Below are positions 60,274-64,000 of a stretch of 64,000 bases of DNA, one piece after another; the first letter of the stretch is position 1; each line of letters opens with the position of its first letter. The position numbers and the translations under genes were made by a program. This stretch comes from Yoonia sp. (GTDB taxonomy: Bacteria > Pseudomonadota > Alphaproteobacteria > Rhodobacterales > Rhodobacteraceae). The stretch is taken from contig NZ_JAFMHJ010000005.1 in NCBI RefSeq assembly GCF_017854565.1, positions 1 through 64,000 on the forward strand, read 5' to 3'. The notes beneath the pieces were generated by a model, which was not told the origin of the DNA, did no database searches, and saw nothing but the letters and a program-made list of their open reading frames with translations.

Positions 60274-60409
60274 TCTTTTCCACCCGCTCCAATGCCGCAC
60301 GCACGCGCGCCGACCGCCACCAGCTTAACCCGACAAGCACGACCAGCAACACGATGCTGACCCCATAGGCGGCCAGAACCGCGTTTGCATATTGTCCCAG
60401 ATCAGGCAC
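60266..60409 (-). CDS. ccmD: Heme exporter protein CcmD (GTG start, absent from the ORF track)
   Basis: Translated by hand: VPDLGQYANAVLAAYGVSIVLLVVLVGLSWWRSARVRAALERVEKNG, between ccmC and ccmG. Confidence 0.88.
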   Translation of the reverse strand: MPDLGQYANAVLAAYGVSIVLLVVLVGLSWWRSARVRAALERVEKNG

Positions 60410-61136
60410 GCCGCACCCTCGCCTCTAGCGCCCGAATACGGCGGGCACGGATTTCAGTACGGGTGCGCAGCAGGACCAGCGCGATAAAAAGCAGCGCAAA
60501 CCCCGCGATGCAGACCACCAGCGGCAGCCAGAACACATCCGCCACGTTCTCTTCCGGGTCCAGCGACAGCGACGCGCCTTGATGCAGCCCCTGATTCCAG
60601 AACAACACCGCATAGCGCGACAGGATCGCAAAAATTGACCCCACCATGCACAACACCGATGTCAGGTCAGCGGCGGTATCGGGGTCCTCGATCGCTTCCC
60701 ACAGGGCGATGTAGCCCAGATAGAACAGGAACAGGATCAGGAACGATGTCAGCCGCGGGTCCCAGGCCCAATAGGTGCCCCACATCGGCTGGCCCCAGAT
60801 AGCCCCGGTAAACAGCGCAATCAACGTCATCGTCAGGCCCACGGATGCCGCCGCCTTGGCCGCAAGCGCCGAAACATGATGTCGCCGCACGATCCAGATC
60901 AACGAGGCAACCAACATCATGATCCACGCGTTGATCGCCATCAGGGCGGCGGGCACATGCAGATAGATGATCTTGACGGTCGATCCTTGGCGGTAATCAT
61001 CTGGCGTGAAAAAGAAACCCCAGACCAGCCCGACGACCAGACACACCCCTGCCAGCCCAAAGACAACGGGCAGCACCGGTGCTGTCCATCCCATGAACCG
61101 TTTCGGATTGGCGTATTCCCATAGCGACATCCGCAT
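60402..61136 (-). CDS. ccmC: Heme exporter protein CcmC
   Basis: TVKIIYLHVPAALMAINAWIMM; GQPMWGTYWAWDPRLTSFLILFLFYLGYIAL (WWD-type motif). Confidence 0.96.
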   Translation of the reverse strand: MRMSLWEYANPKRFMGWTAPVLPVVFGLAGVCLVVGLVWGFFFTPDDYRQGSTVKIIYLHVPAALMAINAWIMMLVASLIWIVRRHHVSALAAKAAASVGLTMTLIALFTGAIWGQPMWGTYWAWDPRLTSFLILFLFYLGYIALWEAIEDPDTAADLTSVLCMVGSIFAILSRYAVLFWNQGLHQGASLSLDPEENVADVFWLPLVVCIAGFALLFIALVLLRTRTEIRARRIRALEARVRRA

Positions 61137-61172
61137 TACCTACCCTGCCTCATGACCACCCTCAATCCCCCA

Positions 61173-61829
61173 TCACCGCAGGTTGATGCGCAATGTCGCC
61201 GCAGTGGCAAAGGGCAGCAAGGCGAATGTGCCCGCCGTAATCGCGCCCAGCAACAAAAGCGCGCCCGTCGGGTCCAACCCATCGGCGCCGCGCCGCACCG
61301 CCTCCGCGCCAAAAATCAACGTGGGAACATAGAGCGGCAACACCAGCAGCGACAACAACAGCCCGCCCCGGCGCAATCCCACCGTCAGCGCCGCACCAAA
61401 GGTCCCGATCATCGACAGCGCGGGCGTGCCCAGCAATAGCGAGACCAGCAAATAAACATAAGCCTCCGGTGCGAGGCTCAGCAGAAACCCCAGCGCGGGC
61501 GCAGCAATGGTCAGCGGCAACCCCGTGGTGATCCAATGCGCCAGCGCTTTCATCAATGCCGCACCTTCCAATGGCAACGGCGATGTCGCCAGCAACGCCA
61601 GGGACCCATCCTCAAAATCCAGCGCAAAAATCCGATCCAGCGACAAAAGCGCCGCCAGCAATGACGCGACCCACAAAATTCCGGGCGCGATACGCGTCAG
61701 CACCGCAGTCTCGGGGCCAACTCCAAACGGCACCAGCACCACCACGATCAGAAAAAATGCCAGCCCAAGCCCAAAGCCCCCACCGGCCCGCACCGCCAGC
61801 CGCAGATCGCGTAACAGCAGGGCAATCAC
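61173..61829 (-). CDS. ccmB: Heme exporter protein CcmB
   Basis: LDRIFALDFEDGSLALLATSPLPLEGAALMKALAHWITTGLPL. Confidence 0.95.
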   Translation of the reverse strand: MIALLLRDLRLAVRAGGGFGLGLAFFLIVVVLVPFGVGPETAVLTRIAPGILWVASLLAALLSLDRIFALDFEDGSLALLATSPLPLEGAALMKALAHWITTGLPLTIAAPALGFLLSLAPEAYVYLLVSLLLGTPALSMIGTFGAALTVGLRRGGLLLSLLVLPLYVPTLIFGAEAVRRGADGLDPTGALLLLGAITAGTFALLPFATAATLRINLR

Positions 61830-62440
61830 AGGAACGCCTCGTCAGATCCGCCGCCCACATCGGGCGCCGCCTTGAACGGTGTCAGGTCCAGTTCAGGTGC
61901 AGCCAGACCCAGATCAATATGCGTCGCGATCACCGAAATGCCACCCCCCGCCAGATGCGTATTCTGCAACCAATCCGCAAACAGCCTGACCGAAAACCCG
62001 TCCAGCGACACGGTCGGCTCATCCAGAAACAGCACTTTGCGACCAATCACACCCAACCGGGCCAGCCCCAATCGGCGCTTTTGTCCCGCCGACAACGTGC
62101 CAGCCATGCGGTCGCGCAAATCAACCAGATCAAAGGTCGCAAAAATCCCGTCCGACAGGATCGTACCATGCACATCGGCCCAGAACGCAAGGTTCTCGGT
62201 CACGGTCAGCGCGGTTTTGATGCCATCGGCGTGGCTGGCATATGCGCCCTGATCCTGAGGATAATCGGCCGCCCCGGCCAGCGCGGGCTGTAACCCCGCA
62301 AGCGTGCGCAGCAGCGTGGTCTTGCCAACCCCATTGGGTCCGCGCAAGATCAGCGCCTGCCCGGCGGCCACGTCAAAACTGACCCCGCTCAGAACCGGGA
62401 CACCGCCGCGGGCGCAGGTCAGGTTTTGAACCCGCAGCAT
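61826..62440 (-). CDS. ccmA: Heme exporter ATP-binding protein CcmA
   Basis: LRGPNGVGKTTLLRTLAGL; LSAGQKRRLGLARL; LFLDEPTVSLD. Confidence 0.96.
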   Translation of the reverse strand: MLRVQNLTCARGGVPVLSGVSFDVAAGQALILRGPNGVGKTTLLRTLAGLQPALAGAADYPQDQGAYASHADGIKTALTVTENLAFWADVHGTILSDGIFATFDLVDLRDRMAGTLSAGQKRRLGLARLGVIGRKVLFLDEPTVSLDGFSVRLFADWLQNTHLAGGGISVIATHIDLGLAAPELDLTPFKAAPDVGGGSDEAFL

Positions 62441-62794
62441 TCAGACCGGGATCAGGGCAACGGCGACCCGCCGCCCCTCGGACAAAAGCACATTATAGGT
62501 GCGACAGGCCGCAGGCGACGCCATTGTTTCCACCCCGATACCCGCATCTTCCAGCGCCTGACGGAAGCCCGCAGGCGGGTGCGCAATCTCGGCCCCGGTG
62601 CCGACGAACACCACATCAAGCGTTTCCGCCTGCGCAAGGATCACGTCAATATCGTCAAATCCGCCCCAGGCGGTCACCCCAGATGGGAACACCGCAACCG
62701 GCCCATGCACCAGCTTGCCACCAATACGGAAAAATCCGGGGCCGTAGCCGTCAATCGGCACCGAATCGTTATATCTGATCTCGTTCAGGCGCAT
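62441..62794 (-). CDS. Mth938-like (DUF498) domain protein
   Basis: VDGYGPGFFRIGG-like; VVFVGTGAEIAHPPAGFRQALEDAGIGVETMASPAACRTYNVLLSEGRRVAVALIPV. Confidence 0.88.
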   Translation of the reverse strand: MRLNEIRYNDSVPIDGYGPGFFRIGGKLVHGPVAVFPSGVTAWGGFDDIDVILAQAETLDVVFVGTGAEIAHPPAGFRQALEDAGIGVETMASPAACRTYNVLLSEGRRVAVALIPV

Positions 62795-62806
62795 TGCTGT
62801 CCCCCG

Positions 62807-63775
62807 TCAGCTGTCCAAATGGCCATAGCGTGTGCCCGCGTTGATGTCCTTTTTGGACCAGTCGCGTTTGACCCCCAGCACCAGCAGGATAGCAGAGGCG
62901 ACAAAGATTGACGAATAGGTCCCGATAACGACGCCCCACATCATCGCAAACACAAACCCCCGGATCACATCACCACCCAGCACGAACAACGCAAAAAGCG
63001 CCAGCATTGTGGTGCCCGATGTCATCAACGTCCGGCTCAAGGTTTCGTTGATCGACAAGTTCAGAACCTCTTTCAGGTCCATCTGCTTGTACTTGCGCAG
63101 GTTCTCTCGGACCCGGTCAAACACGATCACGGTATCGTTGATCGAATAGCCCACAATGGTCAGCAGCGCCGCGATGATCGCCAGATCGAACTTGATCTGA
63201 AGCTCCGAAAAGATGCCGATCGTCAGCAGCACGTCATGCAGCAGCGCCAGCACGGCACCGACGGCAAACTGCCACTCGAACCGCATCCAGACATACAACA
63301 AAATCGCGCAGACAGCCAATGAAACAGCCAGAACGGCGGTGTTGATCAGCTCACCGGAAACCTTGGGGCCAACCGATTCGACCGACGGAAACGTGATGGC
63401 CGGATCAATGGTTTGCAGCGCGGTCTGGATCGCGTCGATTGTTTCGGTTGCAATCCGCTCGTCGCCCTCCTGTGCCTGAATCCGCACCATGGCCACATGC
63501 TGGTTCGCGTCGAATGATGGATCGAACACTTCTGCGATCGACACATCGCCAAGGTTCAGCGGCGCCAGGACATCGCGATAGGCCGCTACATCAACCGGCA
63601 CCTCCGATTGGGTCCGAATGCTGGTGCCGCCCTGAAAGTCGATGCCATAATTCAGGCCCTGCAACATGAATGACCCAAAGGCCACCACCATCATGACCAG
63701 CGATATCCCCAGCCACAGGCGCGAGCGCGCGAAAAAGTCGATCTTGGTATCGTCGCGGACTAATCTCAGGCGCAT
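62807..63775 (-). CDS. secF: Protein translocase subunit SecF
   Basis: GLNYGIDFQGGTSIRTQSE; IVGYSINDTVIVFDRVRENLRK; INETLSRTLMTSGTTMLAL. Confidence 0.96.
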   Translation of the reverse strand: MRLRLVRDDTKIDFFARSRLWLGISLVMMVVAFGSFMLQGLNYGIDFQGGTSIRTQSEVPVDVAAYRDVLAPLNLGDVSIAEVFDPSFDANQHVAMVRIQAQEGDERIATETIDAIQTALQTIDPAITFPSVESVGPKVSGELINTAVLAVSLAVCAILLYVWMRFEWQFAVGAVLALLHDVLLTIGIFSELQIKFDLAIIAALLTIVGYSINDTVIVFDRVRENLRKYKQMDLKEVLNLSINETLSRTLMTSGTTMLALFALFVLGGDVIRGFVFAMMWGVVIGTYSSIFVASAILLVLGVKRDWSKKDINAGTRYGHLDS

Positions 63776-63776
63776 C

Positions 63777-64000
63777 TTAAACCTCAATCGTTTTGGGACG
63801 GGTGCGCGCGAACCAAATCGCAATCAACGCACGTGTGACGAAAATCGCCGTGAAAACCGATGTGGCGATGCCGAACCCAAGGGTCACGGCAAAACCGCTG
63901 ACCGGGCCAGAGCCGACAAAGAACAAAATCACCGCCGTCATGAACGTGGTGATATTGGCGTCTACAATCGACGACATCGCCTTTTCATACCCCAGTTCGA
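63777..64000 (-). CDS. secD: Protein translocase subunit SecD, C-terminal fragment cut by window edge
   Basis: ELGYEKAMSSIVDANITTFMTAVILFFVGSGPVSGFAVTLGFGIATSVFTAIFVTRAL. Confidence 0.93.
   Translation of the reverse strand, partial: ELGYEKAMSSIVDANITTFMTAVILFFVGSGPVSGFAVTLGFGIATSVFTAIFVTRALIAIWFARTRPKTIEV

Overview
The window is a contiguous chromosomal segment from an alphaproteobacterium, most likely family Rhodobacteraceae (inferred from gene content and order). Most of it is housekeeping: Rieske oxygenase, nucleoside hydrolase, selO, two cyclophilins, pgk, class I FBP aldolase, ftsB-like, pdhA-pdhB-pdhC, cysE, mltG-fabF-acpP-fabG-fabD, rpsF-rpsR-rplI, tRNA-Leu(UAG)-tig, nnrE/nnrD fusion, glnB-glnA, bioY, purB, acnA, ccmA-B-C-D-G, secF and part of secD. 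The main accessory element is a complete-looking RcGTA-type gene transfer agent structural cluster (g1 to g15, minus strand, about 30.4 to 16.6 kb) flanked by cysE. A second notable region (50.6 to 55.0 kb) holds luxI, luxR, a divergent LuxR-like protein that keeps the AHL-binding pocket but has no HTH domain, an isolated divergent FliG homologue, and a three-gene split nitrile hydratase/thiocyanate hydrolase-like cobalt enzyme. Other observations: a nested structured RNA candidate between GTA capsid and adaptor genes, a family of three REP-like palindromes (one inside the nnrD reading frame), candidate operators upstream of fba, pdhA, luxI, acnA and an unknown secreted protein, and a GTG-started ccmD absent from the ORF track. 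No CRISPR array, rRNA or insertion sequence was recognised. All family calls come from reading motifs by eye; no searches were run.
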